From Verrucomicrobiaceae bacterium (lineage in GTDB: Bacteria; Verrucomicrobiota; Verrucomicrobiia; Verrucomicrobiales; Akkermansiaceae): a DNA stretch of 64,000 bases. Shown in pieces: positions 19,420-28,790 of this stretch (the first letter of the stretch is position 1; every line of letters begins with the position of its first letter). The stretch spans positions 1 through 64,000 of the forward strand of contig JAIXWR010000031.1 in NCBI GenBank assembly GCA_027491155.1, read 5' to 3'. The notes under the pieces were generated by a model, which did not search any database, was not told the DNA's origin, and saw nothing but the letters and a program-made list of their open reading frames with translations. Position numbers and translations under genes: made by a program.

Positions 19420-19689
19420 ATGCCTCGCTCTCTCAAGAAGGGTCCGTTCATCGACCAGAAGCTGCTGGCCAAGATCGACGCCGCGATCGCCTCCGGCGAC
19501 AAGAAGCCGATCAAGACCTGGAGCCGCGCCTCGATGGTCACCCCCGACTTCGTCGGCCTCAACTTCGCCGTCCACAACGGCAAGACCTTCGTCCCGGTGC
19601 ATGTCTCCGAGAACATGGTCGGCCACAAGCTCGGCGAATTCGCCCCGACCCGCCTGTTCCGCCAGCACGGCGGCATCGGCAAGAAGTAA
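19420..19689 (+). CDS. rpsS: 30S ribosomal protein S19
   Basis: 89 residues with [12 protein letters not shown] at the start and [14 protein letters not shown] near the end, as usual for the family. Binds the 30S head with S13. It is followed not by rplV directly but by an unrelated exported-protein gene 22 nt downstream. Confidence 0.98.
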   Translation: MPRSLKKGPFIDQKLLAKIDAAIASGDKKPIKTWSRASMVTPDFVGLNFAVHNGKTFVPVHVSENMVGHKLGEFAPTRLFRQHGGIGKK

Positions 19690-19711
19690 ACCGCTCCCGC
19701 CGCCCGTTGCC

Positions 19712-20422
19712 ATGCACCGCTCCCGTCCATTCACCCTCGCCGCCGCAGTCCTCGGACTGTCCGCGGGGGCGTGGACCTGTGCGGCGCAGGAAACGGACGT
19801 CGCCGCCCTCCAAGCGACCGTCGAAGCCCTCCGCGTCCGCAACGAGCAGCTCGAAAAAGCCATCGTCCAGGCCAACCGCGCCGAGAAGGAGGCTTCCGGC
19901 CAGCTCGCCGCCGTGCGCCTCCGCCTCGAAGCGCTTGGCCGCGACCTGCTCGACGGCGGCGACGACCGCCTCGTCCAGGCCAATGCGAACCTCGAGGTGC
20001 TCGCCACCCGGGTCAGCAACCTCGAGGGCGCTTCCAGCCGGCTCGTTTCTTCAGTGACCGAATACATCCGCCAGGCGGTCGCCGCCGACCCGGATGCCCG
20101 GCTCCGTGTCGAAACCGCCATCAGGGAGCTTGACGAAGTCCTCGGACTCGTCCAGAAGCCCGCCCCCGCAGCCACCGGTTCCGCCGGCCAGGCCAAGGTG
20201 GTGAGCATCGATCCGGAAAGCGGCCTGCTGGTGCTCAACATCGGGGAAACCCAGGGTGCCAGGATCGGCACCACCTACCGCCTCACCCGCGGGGATCAAC
20301 CTTTCGGCCTCGCCATCGTGGCCGACGTCCGCCGCAACGTCTGCGGTGCCTTCGTCGAGGAACTCGAGCCGGGCCAGGGCCCGGTCCGCCTCGGCGACTC
20401 CGTCCTTCTCATCACCGAATAA
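19712..20422 (+). CDS. Exported coiled-coil protein inserted in the S10 operon
   Basis: Protein of 236 residues lying between rpsS and rplV on the same strand, so it must be transcribed with the ribosomal genes unless it has hidden signals. It has a signal peptide (about 1-24, ending WTCAAQE), a coiled coil (about 27-115, with ALRVRNEQLEKA heptads) and a C-terminal beta domain (about 160-236) with GETQGARIGTTYRLTRG, resembling small beta-barrel modules at the ends of envelope proteins. No ribosomal similarity is seen. Its base and codon use match the operon, so the insertion is old rather than recent. Function unknown. Confidence 0.8.
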   Translation: MHRSRPFTLAAAVLGLSAGAWTCAAQETDVAALQATVEALRVRNEQLEKAIVQANRAEKEASGQLAAVRLRLEALGRDLLDGGDDRLVQANANLEVLATRVSNLEGASSRLVSSVTEYIRQAVAADPDARLRVETAIRELDEVLGLVQKPAPAATGSAGQAKVVSIDPESGLLVLNIGETQGARIGTTYRLTRGDQPFGLAIVADVRRNVCGAFVEELEPGQGPVRLGDSVLLITE

Positions 20423-20472
20423 CAGCGGCCTCCGGCCACCCATTCTCCAAAACGCCTCACCGACCCGATTCC

Positions 20473-20868
20473 ATGGAAGTCAAGAGCACCACCAAATACG
20501 TCCGCTTGTCCCCCAAGAAGGCGCGCGACGTCGCCCGTGAAATCCAGGGGCTGCCCGTGTCGAGCGCGCTCGACATCCTCACCTTCACCCCGAAGAAGGC
20601 CGCCTTTCACATCAACAAGACCCTCAAGGCCGCCATGGCCGACGCCGAGAACAATTTCTCGCTCAGCGCCGACTCGCTCGTGGTGAAGGAAGCCGTCATC
20701 GGCGCCGGTCCGGTTCTCAAGCGCTTCATGCCCCGCGCCAAGGGTTCGGCCGGCGGCATCCGCAAGCGCACCAGCCACATCTCGATCACCCTCGCCGAAG
20801 CTCCCGAGAGCGAGGCGAAGCCGAAGCGAGTCCACGTCTCCACCAAGGCCGCCACCGCGCAAGCCTGA
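20473..20868 (+). CDS. rplV: 50S ribosomal protein L22
   Basis: 131 residues, about 20 longer than E. coli L22 because of a C-terminal tail. It contains [19 protein letters not shown] and the tunnel hairpin [13 protein letters not shown] followed by KRTSHISI. The hairpin is the site of macrolide-resistance mutations in the family. Confidence 0.97.
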   Translation: MEVKSTTKYVRLSPKKARDVAREIQGLPVSSALDILTFTPKKAAFHINKTLKAAMADAENNFSLSADSLVVKEAVIGAGPVLKRFMPRAKGSAGGIRKRTSHISITLAEAPESEAKPKRVHVSTKAATAQA

Positions 20869-20893
20869 CCCCAATCACTCACCGCACTTCATC

Positions 20894-21613
20894 ATGGGCC
20901 AAAAAGTCAACCCCATCGGTTTCCGCCTCGCCGTCTCCAAGGACTGGCGCTCCAAGTGGTTCGCCGCCGGCAAGGATTACGCCGAAAAGCTCCACGAGGA
21001 CCTCAAGATCCGCGCCTACATGCGCGAGCGCCTCCAGTTCGCCGCCCTCGCCCGCGTGGTGATCGAGCGCGCTTGGAACAGCGTCCGCGTGACCCTCCAC
21101 ACCTCCCGCCCCGGCCTGATCATCGGCCGCAAGGGATCGGAGATCGAGCGGATGACCAAGGAACTCTCCGACATCTGCAAGGGTGCCCAGGTGAAGATCG
21201 ACATCGTCGAAATCCGCAAGCCGGAGCTCGATGCCCAGCTCATCTGCGAGCAGGTCGCCGTCCAGCTCGAGCGCCGTATCTCTTTCCGCCGCGCCATGAA
21301 GCGTGCCGTGCAGACCGCCATGGACTTCGGTGCCGAAGGCATCCGGATCCGCTGCGCCGGCCGTCTCGGCGGTGCCGACATCGCCCGCTCCGAGTGGTAC
21401 CGCGAAGGCAAGGTGCCGCTCCAGACCCTCCGCGTCCCCCTTGACTACGGCTTCGCCGAAGCCCGCACCGTTTACGGCGTGATCGGCATTAAGTGCTGGG
21501 TCAACAAGAAGGACGACGACGGCAGCTCCCCGCGCCCCGAGCGCGGTGGCGACCGCCGCGATCGCGACAACCGCGGCCCCCGCGGTCCCCGCCCGCCGCG
21601 CGGCAACCAGTAA
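20894..21613 (+). CDS. rpsC: 30S ribosomal protein S3
   Basis: 239 residues with the KH domain [14 protein letters not shown] at about 76-89 and the conserved C-terminal domain through [15 protein letters not shown]. The end is an arginine/glycine tail of about 30 residues ([14 protein letters not shown]...) not found in E. coli S3. S3 forms part of the mRNA entry channel and its helicase activity. Start [11 protein letters not shown]. Confidence 0.98.
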   Translation: MGQKVNPIGFRLAVSKDWRSKWFAAGKDYAEKLHEDLKIRAYMRERLQFAALARVVIERAWNSVRVTLHTSRPGLIIGRKGSEIERMTKELSDICKGAQVKIDIVEIRKPELDAQLICEQVAVQLERRISFRRAMKRAVQTAMDFGAEGIRIRCAGRLGGADIARSEWYREGKVPLQTLRVPLDYGFAEARTVYGVIGIKCWVNKKDDDGSSPRPERGGDRRDRDNRGPRGPRPPRGNQ

Positions 21614-21660
21614 CACGCATTTTTCCCAACACCGAAACCATTTCCCAGGAGGACTGAGCC

Positions 21661-22080
21661 ATGCCCTTGATGCCCAAACGCACGAAGTTCCGGAAGTCGC
21701 ACCGCGGCAGCCGGGCCGGCAACGCACAACGCGGAACCACCGTCGCCTTCGGCGACTTCGGTCTCCAGGCCCTCGACCGCGGCTGGATGACCAACCGCCA
21801 GATCGAAGCCTGCCGTGTCGCGATCAACCGCTTCCTCAAGCGCAAAGGAAAGGTCTGGATCCGGATCTTCCCGCACAAGTCGATCACCGCCCGTCCGCCG
21901 GAAACCCGTATGGGTAAGGGCAAGGGCGCCGTCGAGGCATGGGTCGCCGTGATCCGCCCCGGCAACATGCTGTTCGAAGTCGCCGGCGTGCCGGAATCGC
22001 AGGCCAAGGAAGCCATGCGCCTCGCCTCCTACAAACTCGGCCTTCCCACCCGCTTCGTCGTCCGCAACCCGCACGCCTGA
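21661..22080 (+). CDS. rplP: 50S ribosomal protein L16
   Basis: 139 residues. [13 protein letters not shown] and [18 protein letters not shown] mark the family; it organises the A-site region of 23S. It is one of the few genes here with a perfect ribosome site: AGGAGG at 21647-21652, 8 nt before the ATG at 21661, which decides that start over the ATG three codons later. Confidence 0.98.
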   Translation: MPLMPKRTKFRKSHRGSRAGNAQRGTTVAFGDFGLQALDRGWMTNRQIEACRVAINRFLKRKGKVWIRIFPHKSITARPPETRMGKGKGAVEAWVAVIRPGNMLFEVAGVPESQAKEAMRLASYKLGLPTRFVVRNPHA

Positions 22081-22109
22081 GGCAACCCACCTTTAAACGA
22101 TCCCCAGAC

Positions 22110-22313
22110 ATGGCCACGACCAAGACCAAGGACATCCGCGAGCTCTCCGTGAAGGAACTCGAGTCCAAGCTCCGCGACCTGAAGGACGAGACCTTCGCCC
22201 TCCGCCTGCAGAAGGCGACCGGGCAGCTTGAAAACTCCGCCCGCATCCGCGTGGTCCGCCGCGAGGCCGCCCGCGTCCACACCGTGCTCACCGAACGCCG
22301 CAACAAGGCTTGA
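22110..22313 (+). CDS. rpmC: 50S ribosomal protein L29
   Basis: 67 residues, two helices, with [19 protein letters not shown] and [11 protein letters not shown]. Sits at the tunnel exit beside L23. No SD precedes the ATG at 22110. Confidence 0.96.
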   Translation: MATTKTKDIRELSVKELESKLRDLKDETFALRLQKATGQLENSARIRVVRREAARVHTVLTERRNKA

Positions 22314-22351
22314 GCTCCCCGCCACCCGCAACCACCAGCGACTCCATTTCC

Positions 22352-22624
22352 ATGAGCGAATCCACCAACCCGGAAGCCGCCAAGCAGGTCCGCAAGACCC
22401 GCGTCGGCGTGGTCACTTCCAACAAGATGAGCAAGACCCTGGTGGTCGAGCACGTCGCCCGCGTCCCGCACCCGCGCTTCAACAAGATCGTCAAGCGCTC
22501 CAAGAAGTACTACGTCCACGACGAGAACGGCGAAGCCCAGATCGGCGACAAGGTCCGCATCGTCGAAACCCGCCCCCTTTCCAAGCTCAAGCGCTGGTCG
22601 CTCGAGAAGGTGCTCTCCCACTGA
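22352..22624 (+). CDS. rpsQ: 30S ribosomal protein S17
   Basis: 90 residues. [19 protein letters not shown] and [18 protein letters not shown] are typical. A TTG 42 nt upstream overlapping the rpmC stop could extend it, but the ATG at 22352 gives the normal length and is preferred. Confidence 0.97.
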   Translation: MSESTNPEAAKQVRKTRVGVVTSNKMSKTLVVEHVARVPHPRFNKIVKRSKKYYVHDENGEAQIGDKVRIVETRPLSKLKRWSLEKVLSH

Positions 22625-22673
22625 GAGCCCCGCCGGTCCGCCCGATTATCCCACACCACAAGCCTTTTCTGCC

Positions 22674-23039
22674 ATGATCCAGATGGAATCCCTCGTGTCG
22701 GTCGCCGACAACACCGGCGCCCGCTCCGCCAAGATGATCGGTGTCCTCGGCAAGCGCTCCCGCACCGCCCAGGTCGGCGACATCATCACCGCCCACATCC
22801 GCGACTCGATCCCGACCGCCTCGGTCAAGAAGGGCTCCGTCGTCAAGGCGGTGGTCGTCCGCACCGCCTTCCCGATCCGCCGCTCCGACGGCTCCGTGCT
22901 CCGCTTCGACGGCAACGCGATCGTCATCATCGACAAGGACAACAACCCGAAGGGCACCCGCATCTTCGGCCCCGTCGCCCGCGAACTGCGCGAAAAGCAG
23001 TTCATGAAGATCGTCTCGCTTGCGCCCGAGGTCCTCTGA
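22674..23039 (+). CDS. rplN: 50S ribosomal protein L14
   Basis: 121 residues, normal length. Begins [18 protein letters not shown] and ends [15 protein letters not shown]. It bridges to the 30S subunit. First gene of the spc part; no SD. Confidence 0.98.
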   Translation: MIQMESLVSVADNTGARSAKMIGVLGKRSRTAQVGDIITAHIRDSIPTASVKKGSVVKAVVVRTAFPIRRSDGSVLRFDGNAIVIIDKDNNPKGTRIFGPVARELREKQFMKIVSLAPEVL

Positions 23040-23074
23040 GGATACGGGCACTCCCCTAAACCGAACCATTTCCC

Positions 23075-23299
23075 ATGAAGACTCACGTCAAGAAAGGCGA
23101 CCAGGTCGAAATCATCGCCGGCAACCACAAGGGCAAGCGCGGCACCGTGCTTTCCGTCGACGGTGCCAAAGGCAAGGTCGTCGTCGAAGGCGGCCGCTCC
23201 GTGATGAAGGCCGTCAAGCGGTCCGAGAAGAATCCCGACGGCGGGATCATCGCCCAGGACGCGCCCGTCCACATTTCCAACGTCAAGAAACTGGGCTGA
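23075..23299 (+). CDS. rplX: 50S ribosomal protein L24
   Basis: 74 residues with the KOW motif [20 protein letters not shown]. It is shorter than E. coli L24 (about 103), lacking the C-terminal third, as in some other lineages. It starts assembly of the 50S subunit. Confidence 0.95.
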   Translation: MKTHVKKGDQVEIIAGNHKGKRGTVLSVDGAKGKVVVEGGRSVMKAVKRSEKNPDGGIIAQDAPVHISNVKKLG

Positions 23300-23361
23300 A
23301 GCCGCAAGGCTCCCGCCCGCGCTTAAGCGCAACCAACCAAGCGCTGACCCGCTAAACCAAA

Positions 23362-23946
23362 ATGAGCACACCCGTCCTGTTGACCAAATACAAGGAGAAG
23401 GTCGTGCCGGCTCTCAAGCAGAAGCTCGGCTACGCCAATCCCCACCAAGTCCCGCGCCTCGAAAAGATCGTGGTGACTTCCTGCATGGGCAAGTCCCCCG
23501 ACCGCAAGGTCGCCGTGGACGACGCCGTCGTCGAAATCGGCAAGATCACCGGCCAAAAGCCTTCCATCACGTTCTCGAAGAAGGCCGTCGCCAACTTCAA
23601 GCTGCGCGAAGGGGAACCGCTCGGTGCCCGCGTGACCCTCCGCGGCGCCCGCATGTGGGAATTCCTGCACCGCTTCATCAACATCACCGCGCCCAACATC
23701 CGCGACTTCCGCGGGATCTCGCCGAAGAACTTCGACGGCCGCGGCAACTACGCCGTCGGCTTCGCCGACCAGTCGATCTTCCCTGAAATCGAGCTCGACC
23801 AGATCAAGCGCACCATCGGTTTCGACCTCATCTTCGTCACCTCGGCCAAGACCGACGACGAAGGCCGCGCCCTGCTCGCCGAGCTGGGATTGCCGTTCCG
23901 CGACCTCAAGAAGGCCGAGGAATCCACCGAAGGCGCCGCCGCCTGA
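23362..23946 (+). CDS. rplE: 50S ribosomal protein L5
   Basis: 194 residues. Typical blocks are VPRLEKIVVTSCMG, the GQKPSITFSKKAVANFKLREG segment and NYAVGFADQSIFPEIE. It binds 5S rRNA. In most bacteria rpsN follows; here only 30 nt separate it from rpsH and S14 is absent. Confidence 0.98.
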   Translation: MSTPVLLTKYKEKVVPALKQKLGYANPHQVPRLEKIVVTSCMGKSPDRKVAVDDAVVEIGKITGQKPSITFSKKAVANFKLREGEPLGARVTLRGARMWEFLHRFINITAPNIRDFRGISPKNFDGRGNYAVGFADQSIFPEIELDQIKRTIGFDLIFVTSAKTDDEGRALLAELGLPFRDLKKAEESTEGAAA

Positions 23947-23976
23947 GACCCCTGACACTCTCAAGGAACCACCATC

Positions 23977-24375
23977 ATGGCCGTTCTCTCCGATCCCATC
24001 TCCGACTTCCTCACCCGCTTCAAGAACTGCTGCCGCGCCGGCAACGAGCAGTTCCTCGCCCCTTACTCCCGCATCAAGGCCGACATCGCCAAGGTGCTCC
24101 AGGAAGAGGGCTACATCTGGGGCTATGAAGTCGTCACCGATTCCAGCCACCCGCAGATCAAGGTCAAGGCCCGCTACGTCGACGGCCGCCCCGTGCTGAC
24201 CGATCTCAAGCGCGTGTCCAAGCCCGGCCGCCGCGTCTATTGCGGCGGCAACGAAATGCCCCGCGTCCTCAACGGCCTCGGCATCGCCATCGTCTCCACT
24301 TCCAAGGGCGTCATGACCGGCGCCAAGGCCAAGCGCAGCCAGCTCGGCGGCGAAGTCATCGGCCACGTCTGGTAA
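23977..24375 (+). CDS. rpsH: 30S ribosomal protein S8
   Basis: 132 residues. It has MAVLSDPISDFLTRFKN and GIAIVSTSKGVMTGAKAK, with the usual terminal GGEVIGHVW. In E. coli it represses the spc operon by binding the rplE leader. A moderate SD (AAGGA) precedes the start. Confidence 0.98.
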   Translation: MAVLSDPISDFLTRFKNCCRAGNEQFLAPYSRIKADIAKVLQEEGYIWGYEVVTDSSHPQIKVKARYVDGRPVLTDLKRVSKPGRRVYCGGNEMPRVLNGLGIAIVSTSKGVMTGAKAKRSQLGGEVIGHVW

Positions 24376-24404
24376 ACCCCAACACGCGAAAGGAACAAAC
24401 CACC

Positions 24405-24944
24405 ATGTCACGAGTTGGTCTCAAACCGATTTCCCTGCCCGCCAAGGTCAGCGTGAAGGTCGATGCCGGCAAGGTTCTCGTCGAAGGCCCCAAGGGCAAG
24501 CTCGACCTCACCCTGCCCGACGGCATCACCCTGAAGAGCGAGGACACCACGGTCGTGGTCAGCCGCGCCACCGAAGGCCGCGCCCACCGCGCCCTGCACG
24601 GCACCGTCCGCAGCCTGGTCAACAACATGATCACCGGGGTCTCCCAAGGCTTCGTCAAGGACCTTGAAATCCAGGGCGTCGGCCTCCGTGCCGCCGTCAA
24701 GGGCAAGGACCTCGACCTCGCCCTCGGCAAGTCCCACCCGATCCTTCACCCGATCCCGGCCGGCCTGACCGTCACCGTGAACGAAAACACCAAGATCAAG
24801 GTGGAAGGCATCGACAAACAGCTCGTCGGCCAGTTCGCCGCCGATGTCCGCGCCTACTACCCGCCGGAACCCTACAAGGGCAAGGGCGTGCGCTACGCAG
24901 GCGAACATGTCCGCCGCAAGGAAGGCAAGAGCGTCGGCAAGTAA
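24405..24944 (+). CDS. rplF: 50S ribosomal protein L6
   Basis: 179 residues, made of two related alpha/beta domains. Starts [15 protein letters not shown]; the C-terminal block [21 protein letters not shown] is intact. AAAGGA lies about 12 nt before the ATG at 24405, which fixes the start against a longer frame overlapping rpsH. Confidence 0.98.
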   Translation: MSRVGLKPISLPAKVSVKVDAGKVLVEGPKGKLDLTLPDGITLKSEDTTVVVSRATEGRAHRALHGTVRSLVNNMITGVSQGFVKDLEIQGVGLRAAVKGKDLDLALGKSHPILHPIPAGLTVTVNENTKIKVEGIDKQLVGQFAADVRAYYPPEPYKGKGVRYAGEHVRRKEGKSVGK

Positions 24945-24964
24945 CCCACCTATCTCTCCCGAAC

Positions 24965-25321
24965 ATGAGCAAGATCAATCGCAAGACCGGCCGCGAGCGC
25001 ATCCATGCGCGCATCCGCAAGAAGGTCTCCGGCACCGCCGCCCGCCCGCGCCTCGCCGTGCACTACTCGAACCAGCACGTTTACGCCCAGGTGATCGACG
25101 ACGTCGCCGGCCGCACCCTCGCCGCCGCCTCGACCCTCGACAAGACGATCGATAACGCCAATTCAAACATCGCCTGTGCCGCACAGGTGGGAGCCCTGGT
25201 CGCCGAGCGCGCCAAGGCCGCCAACATCAGCGCCGTGGTCTTCGACCGCGGCGGCCACCTCTACCACGGCAAGATCAAGGCGCTGGCGGATGCCGCCCGC
25301 GAAGCCGGCCTCCAATTCTAA
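24965..25321 (+). CDS. rplR: 50S ribosomal protein L18
   Basis: 118 residues, normal length. [20 protein letters not shown] and [19 protein letters not shown] are typical. Binds 5S rRNA. No SD precedes the ATG. Confidence 0.97.
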   Translation: MSKINRKTGRERIHARIRKKVSGTAARPRLAVHYSNQHVYAQVIDDVAGRTLAAASTLDKTIDNANSNIACAAQVGALVAERAKAANISAVVFDRGGHLYHGKIKALADAAREAGLQF

Positions 25322-25336
25322 TCCAGCGCTATTGTC

Positions 25337-25981
25337 ATGGTGACCACTCAAGATTCCACTCCCACGCCTCCGGCTCCCGATTCCCAGCCGCAGCGCCAAT
25401 CCTACGGCCAGCGCAACCAGGGCGGCTACGGCGGCGGCCAGGGCGGCCAGAACCGCGGCCCCCGCGGCCCGCGCCGCGACGACCGCCAGCCGCAGGAGTC
25501 CGACGGACCCCAGCTCGCCGAAAAGGTCGTCTTCATCAACCGCTGCGCCAAGGTCGTCAAGGGCGGCCGCCGCTTCAGCTTCTCCGCGCTCGTCGTCGCC
25601 GGCGACCGCGAGGGCAAGGTGGGCCTCGGTTTCGGCAAGGCCAACGAAGTGGCCGACGCCATCAAGAAGGCCGGTGAATCCGCCAAGAAGGTCCTCAAGC
25701 CGATGAACATCGTGGACGGCACAATCCCCCACGAGATCTACGCAGAGTTCGGCGGCGGCAAGGTGCTCCTCAAGCCCGCCTCCCCCGGTACCGGAATCAT
25801 CGCCGGTGGCGGTGTCCGCGCCGTGTGCGAGGCCGTCGGCATCCGCGACATCCTCGCGAAGTCGCTCGGCTCGTCCAACCACTCCAACGTCGTCAAGGCC
25901 ACCCTCAAGGCCCTCTCCCAGCTCCGCACCCGCGACCAGATCCTGAGCGGCCGGGGGAAGAAGAAGGAGAAGGCGATCTGA
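25337..25981 (+). CDS. rpsE: 30S ribosomal protein S5 with long N-terminal extension
   Basis: 214 residues against about 167 in E. coli. The extra length is an N-terminal extension of about 55 residues rich in glutamine, glycine, arginine and proline ([19 protein letters not shown]), likely disordered. From [20 protein letters not shown] on, the protein is a normal S5 with [19 protein letters not shown]5 lines the mRNA entry channel with S3 and S4. rpmD (L30), its usual neighbour, is missing after it. Confidence 0.96.
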   Translation: MVTTQDSTPTPPAPDSQPQRQSYGQRNQGGYGGGQGGQNRGPRGPRRDDRQPQESDGPQLAEKVVFINRCAKVVKGGRRFSFSALVVAGDREGKVGLGFGKANEVADAIKKAGESAKKVLKPMNIVDGTIPHEIYAEFGGGKVLLKPASPGTGIIAGGGVRAVCEAVGIRDILAKSLGSSNHSNVVKATLKALSQLRTRDQILSGRGKKKEKAI

Positions 25982-26069
25982 GTTGCCGGTTATTGGTTGG
26001 AGGCGACCGGGTCCGCCCTTTGCCTCTCACCCCGTAACCCATAACGATTAACCAACAACGCTTCAAAAA
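25982..26069 (+). promoter_or_regulatory. rpsE-rplO spacer with candidate promoter
   Basis: An 88-nt gap where rpmD usually lies. It contains TTGCCT (26020-26025), 16 nt, TAACGA (26042-26047), ending 22 nt before the rplO GTG, and short repeated GGTTATTGGTT/TTAACCAAC-like segments. An internal promoter for rplO-secY-adk-map is possible. Confidence 0.35.
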
Positions 26070-26525
26070 GTGAAACTTCACACACTCGCCCCGAACAAGG
26101 GTGCCAAGCACCGGGTCAAGCGCCTGGGCTGCGGCGAAAGCTCCGGCCACGGCAAGACCTCCTGCAAGGGCAACAAGGGCCAGAAGGCCCGCTCCGGCAG
26201 CGGCACCCGCGTCGGCTTCGAAGGCGGTCAGATGCCCCTTCACCGCCGCCTGCCCAAGCGCGGCTTCAACAACATCAACTTCAAGACCAAGGTCGAGGTG
26301 GTGAACCTCGCCCAGATCGAGAAGGCCTTCAACGACGGCGACACCGTCAACGAGGAAAGCCTCCGCAAGGCCGGGCTCATCAACCGCGCCTGCGAGCAGG
26401 TCAAGGTCCTGGGCCAGGGCGAGCTCACCAAGAAGCTGACCCTCGTGGTGGACACCATCAGCGCCTCCGCCAAGGAAAAGGTCGAGAAGGCCGGCGGCAG
26501 CGTCGAAGTCCCGGCCGAAGCCTGA
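26070..26525 (+). CDS. rplO: 50S ribosomal protein L15
   Basis: 151 residues from a GTG start (MKLHTLAPNKGAKHRVKRLG). The N-terminal basic GKTSCKGNKGQKARSG and the GGQMPLHRRLPKRGF block identify the family. It assembles late on the 50S subunit. The GTG is the only start that keeps the conserved beginning. Confidence 0.97.
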   Translation: MKLHTLAPNKGAKHRVKRLGCGESSGHGKTSCKGNKGQKARSGSGTRVGFEGGQMPLHRRLPKRGFNNINFKTKVEVVNLAQIEKAFNDGDTVNEESLRKAGLINRACEQVKVLGQGELTKKLTLVVDTISASAKEKVEKAGGSVEVPAEA

Positions 26526-26560
26526 TGTCCCGCTCCTGTCCGACATGACGGGTCTCCGGT

Positions 26561-26598
26561 GAGGAAGCGCTTGATCGCTTCCTCTCCGCGTTTAAAAA
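26561..26598 (+). promoter_or_regulatory. Hairpin and candidate promoter ahead of secY
   Basis: A perfect 9-bp stem, GAGGAAGCG (26561-26569) with CGCTTCCTC (26576-26584), has a 6-nt loop and no immediate T tract. A possible -35, TTGATC (26571-26576), lies in the loop and is followed after 16 nt by TAAAAA (26593-26598). The structure could act as an RNA hairpin on read-through transcripts and as a promoter on DNA. Confidence 0.4.
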
Positions 26599-26626
26599 CC
26601 CGCCGCTTTTTGCACCCCGCTCACTC

Positions 26627-28111
26627 ATGATCTCCGCTTTCGCGAACACCTGGAAAGTCCCGGAACTCCGGGATCGCATCCTCTTCACCCTCGCCCTGAT
26701 CGTCATCGTGCGCCTGGGCGTGCACATCACCCTGCCGGGGGTGGATGCGACCGTCATCGAACGCTGGATGGAGCACGCCCAGAACGACGACGGCAACGCG
26801 TTCAGCGCGATGCTCACGATCTTCGCCGGCGGCGGCCTCCAGCAGGCGGGCATCTTCGCGCTCGGGATCATGCCGTACATCTCGGCCTCGATCATGGTGC
26901 AGCTCATGACCGCGGTGGTGCCGAAGCTTTCCCGCCTCTCCCGCGAGGACGGCGGCCGGGCCAAGATCACGCAGTACACCCGTTACATCACCATCGCCAT
27001 CGCGCTGGTGCAGGGCTTCTTCGTGACCCGCACCCTGGCGAATCCCGAGACCATGTTCTACATGCAGGGGATCGAGAAATACGGCACCCTGGTGCCGAAT
27101 GTCACCGTGACGTGGCAGATCCTCACCGTGATCACCCTGGTCGCGGGCACGCTGCTCCTGATGTGGATCGGCGACCAGATGACCGAGCGCGGCATCGGCA
27201 ACGGCACCTCGATCATCATTTCGGTCAACATCATCTCCGCCCTGCCGGGCGCCCTCGTCCAGACCTGGGATCACTTCCTTTCGGCGGAGAACGTTTCGCC
27301 GTTCCGCTCGATGATGATGGTGGTCCTGATCCTCCTGCTGGTCCTCGTGATCGCCGGCACCATCGCCATCACCCAGGCCCAGCGCCGGATCGCGGTGCAG
27401 TACGCCAAGCGCGTCGTCGGCCGCAAGCAGTTCGGCGGTCAGACCCAGTACCTGCCGCTCAAGGTCAACTACGCCGGCGTGATGCCGATCATCTTCGCCA
27501 CCGCGATCCTCTCGCTGCCGACCATGATGATCTCGTGGATCGCCCAGGGCGCGCCGTGGGCGGTCAAGCTCCAGACCGAGTTGCAGACCGGCGGCACCTG
27601 GTACTACATCCTCGGCTCCCTGTTCATCTTCTTCTTCTCCTACTTCTGGGTGGCGACGATGTTCCAGCCCTCGCAAATCTCGGAGGACCTGAAGCGCAAC
27701 GGCGGCTACATCCCGGGCGTCCGCCCCGGCAAGCCGACCGCCGAGTTCCTCGACTTCACGATGACCCGGCTGACCTTCGCCGGCGCCATCTTCCTCACCA
27801 TCATCTTCATCCTGCCTGCCGTGGTTGGCAAGGCGGCCCAGCTTCCGCCGGGCTCGATGGTCACCCAGTTCTTCGGCGGCACCAGCCTGCTGATCCTGGT
27901 CGGCGTGGTGCTCGACATCATGCGCCAGGTGGAAACCCACCTCCTGCAGCGGCACTACGACGGCTTCCTCCGCAAGGGCAAGCTGAAGGGTCGCTACGAC
28001 CGCCTCGCCCAGACCGGCAACGCGGCTTCCAGCACCGCGCTCGTTTACCTCTGGGCCATCATCGGCCTGATCGTGGTGGTGGCGGCGGCGGCGTGGATCG
28101 CCCGGCAGTGA
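26627..28111 (+). CDS. secY: Protein translocase subunit SecY
   Basis: Channel protein of 494 residues, longer than E. coli SecY (443), with about ten membrane helices. Conserved blocks are MPYISASIMVQLM, the GIGNGTSIIISVNIISALPG loop, and LKRNGGYIPGVRPGKPT in a cytoplasmic loop. It forms the Sec channel for all the exported proteins of this window. The loop after the eighth helix is somewhat longer than usual. It is followed by adk and map, the classical order. Confidence 0.98.
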   Translation: MISAFANTWKVPELRDRILFTLALIVIVRLGVHITLPGVDATVIERWMEHAQNDDGNAFSAMLTIFAGGGLQQAGIFALGIMPYISASIMVQLMTAVVPKLSRLSREDGGRAKITQYTRYITIAIALVQGFFVTRTLANPETMFYMQGIEKYGTLVPNVTVTWQILTVITLVAGTLLLMWIGDQMTERGIGNGTSIIISVNIISALPGALVQTWDHFLSAENVSPFRSMMMVVLILLLVLVIAGTIAITQAQRRIAVQYAKRVVGRKQFGGQTQYLPLKVNYAGVMPIIFATAILSLPTMMISWIAQGAPWAVKLQTELQTGGTWYYILGSLFIFFFSYFWVATMFQPSQISEDLKRNGGYIPGVRPGKPTAEFLDFTMTRLTFAGAIFLTIIFILPAVVGKAAQLPPGSMVTQFFGGTSLLILVGVVLDIMRQVETHLLQRHYDGFLRKGKLKGRYDRLAQTGNAASSTALVYLWAIIGLIVVVAAAAWIARQ

Positions 28112-28136
28112 GCCCTGCCGCTTTCCGTCCCGCGCA

Positions 28137-28790
28137 ATGTCCCAGCGACTCGTGCTCCTCGGGCCCCCGGCATCCGGCAAGGGGACCCAGGGGCGGCGGC
28201 TCGCCGAAAAGCTCGGGCTGGCCTACCTCAGCACCGGCGCCCTGCTCCGCTCCGCGGTGGAGGAAGGATCGCCCCTCGGACTCGAAGCCGCGCCGATCCT
28301 GGCCCGTCACGAGTACCTGCCGGACCGCCTGATGTGCCCGATCATGGCGGACTGGCTCGAACGCCAGCCCGGGGGCTGGGTGCTCGACGGCTTTCCCCGC
28401 AGCCTGGCCCAGCAGGACTTCCTTTCCCGCTGGCTGGCCGACCGCGGGCTCGCGCTCGACGCGGCCATCCTGCTGGAGGTTCCCGAAAGCGAGCTCTTGC
28501 GGCGGATCCGCAACCGGGTGGAATGCCCGGATTGCCGGTGGTCGGGCCGCCGGGAGCAGCTTGACGACGGCCGTTGTCCCCGCTGCGGCGGCGAGGCGGC
28601 CGCGCGCGAGGACGACACCGAAGCCGGATTTCGATCTCGCCTCGCCGAGTACCGCGAACACACCCTGCCCGTGGTCGACCGCTATGAAGCGGCCGGCCTG
28701 CTCCGCCGCTTCGAAGCGGCCAGCGACTCCGATGGCGCCGAGGCGCGCCTGCTCGAACTCATCCGCACACCCCATGGCCCGCCGGCATAA
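28137..28790 (+). CDS. adk: Adenylate kinase
   Basis: 217 residues, the long form with a zinc-type lid. P loop GPPASGKGTQ (9-18), DGFPRSLAQQ for the AMP site, and a four-cysteine lid CPDC ... CPRC. It equilibrates ATP, AMP and ADP. Its stop overlaps the map start by 17 nt, so the two are likely translationally coupled. Confidence 0.96.
   Translation: MSQRLVLLGPPASGKGTQGRRLAEKLGLAYLSTGALLRSAVEEGSPLGLEAAPILARHEYLPDRLMCPIMADWLERQPGGWVLDGFPRSLAQQDFLSRWLADRGLALDAAILLEVPESELLRRIRNRVECPDCRWSGRREQLDDGRCPRCGGEAAAREDDTEAGFRSRLAEYREHTLPVVDRYEAAGLLRRFEAASDSDGAEARLLELIRTPHGPPA

Noticed and set aside
22310-22351. TTG start extending S17 by 14 residues
   Set aside because: The ATG at 22352 gives the normal length and the extension is serine/proline filler.
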